14,448 nt of DNA. It comes from JBEKZD01 sp050013395 (GTDB lineage Bacteria > Verrucomicrobiota > Verrucomicrobiia > Palsa-1439). Shown one piece after another: positions 14,386-14,448 of the stretch. The first letter of the stretch is position 1, and every line of letters starts with the position of its first letter. A program made the translations under genes and the position numbers. The notes under the pieces were generated by a model. It was given only the letters and a program-made list of their open reading frames with translations, was not told where the DNA came from and did not search any database. The stretch covers positions 1 through 14,448 of the forward strand of contig JBEKFI010000085.1 in the NCBI GenBank assembly GCA_050013395.1, in the 5' to 3' direction.

Positions 14386-14448
14386 GCTCTGGCCGGCGCT
14401 TCGTCGACCAATGTCAGCATCCAGCCGTGGGTGAAGGTGCCGCGCCGG
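14386..14448 (+). pseudogene. Fragment homologous to the MscS C-terminal domain, running off the edge
   Basis: The plus strand reads ALAGASSTNVSIQPWVKVP, matching ALGDSSINITIKPWVKVP of the complete mscS gene (about 11880-11935) in protein and in most bases (for example CCGTGGGT-AA-GTGCCG). No channel-like sequence precedes it; the GH42 start is only about 106 bp upstream on the other strand, so membrane and beta-domain codons are missing. Upstream bases (14360-14385) look like a decayed continuation with frame breaks. The remainder lies outside the window. It is probably the stump of a second MscS paralogue. Confidence 0.55.

Overview
The window reads as a chromosomal stretch from a moderately GC-rich, Gram-negative bacterium, most likely of the Verrucomicrobiota or wider PVC group. 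This placement is an inference. It rests on a PEP-CTERM-tagged beta-propeller protein, a secreted family-42 beta-galactosidase, an outer-membrane lipid A deacylase-like protein, and non-coding DNA full of short GTTGA-type tandem repeats and hairpins followed by CGGCTAC. No rRNA, tRNA or CRISPR array was recognised.

Left part (1-2640): the 5' end of an LpxR/DUF2219-like outer-membrane protein runs off the left edge on the minus strand. A repeat-rich gap follows. Next comes a decayed corA gene with a frameshift and no membrane domain, then a minus-strand PEP-CTERM protein built from six 42-residue blade repeats, two of them nearly identical at the DNA level.

Middle part (2640-8090): this looks like a small defence or nuclease island. 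Its centre is a single large gene (3348-7325) encoding a 1325-residue protein. It has an N-terminal Mrr-like PD-(D/E)xK nuclease, a STAND-type P-loop NTPase, a probable winged helix and a C-terminal region of about 830 residues that I do not recognise. The architecture matches Avs-type antiviral sensors, and this gene is the best candidate for a new system in the window. Broken DNA-repair and nuclease genes flank it: a Vsr-like endonuclease C-terminus upstream, and downstream the first 33 codons of a YedK/HMCES (SRAP) gene tail to tail with an HNH endonuclease.

Right-centre (8090-10000): a two-gene, 17-bp-overlapping operon pairs a GalU-like nucleotidyltransferase with a GHMP kinase that strongly resembles plant glucuronokinase. 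Together they would phosphorylate a free sugar acid (probably glucuronate) at C1 and transfer it to UTP, giving a UDP-glucuronate salvage route.

Right part (10000-14448): this holds a small exported Cys-rich LTxxQ (Spy/CpxP-like) protein with a strong intrinsic terminator, then a dispersed-type inverted repeat. A 146-residue uncharacterised protein and a complete MscS channel form a probable operon. A convergent signal-peptide-bearing GH42 beta-galactosidase follows. At the right edge is a short segment homologous to the MscS C-terminal domain, running out of the window.
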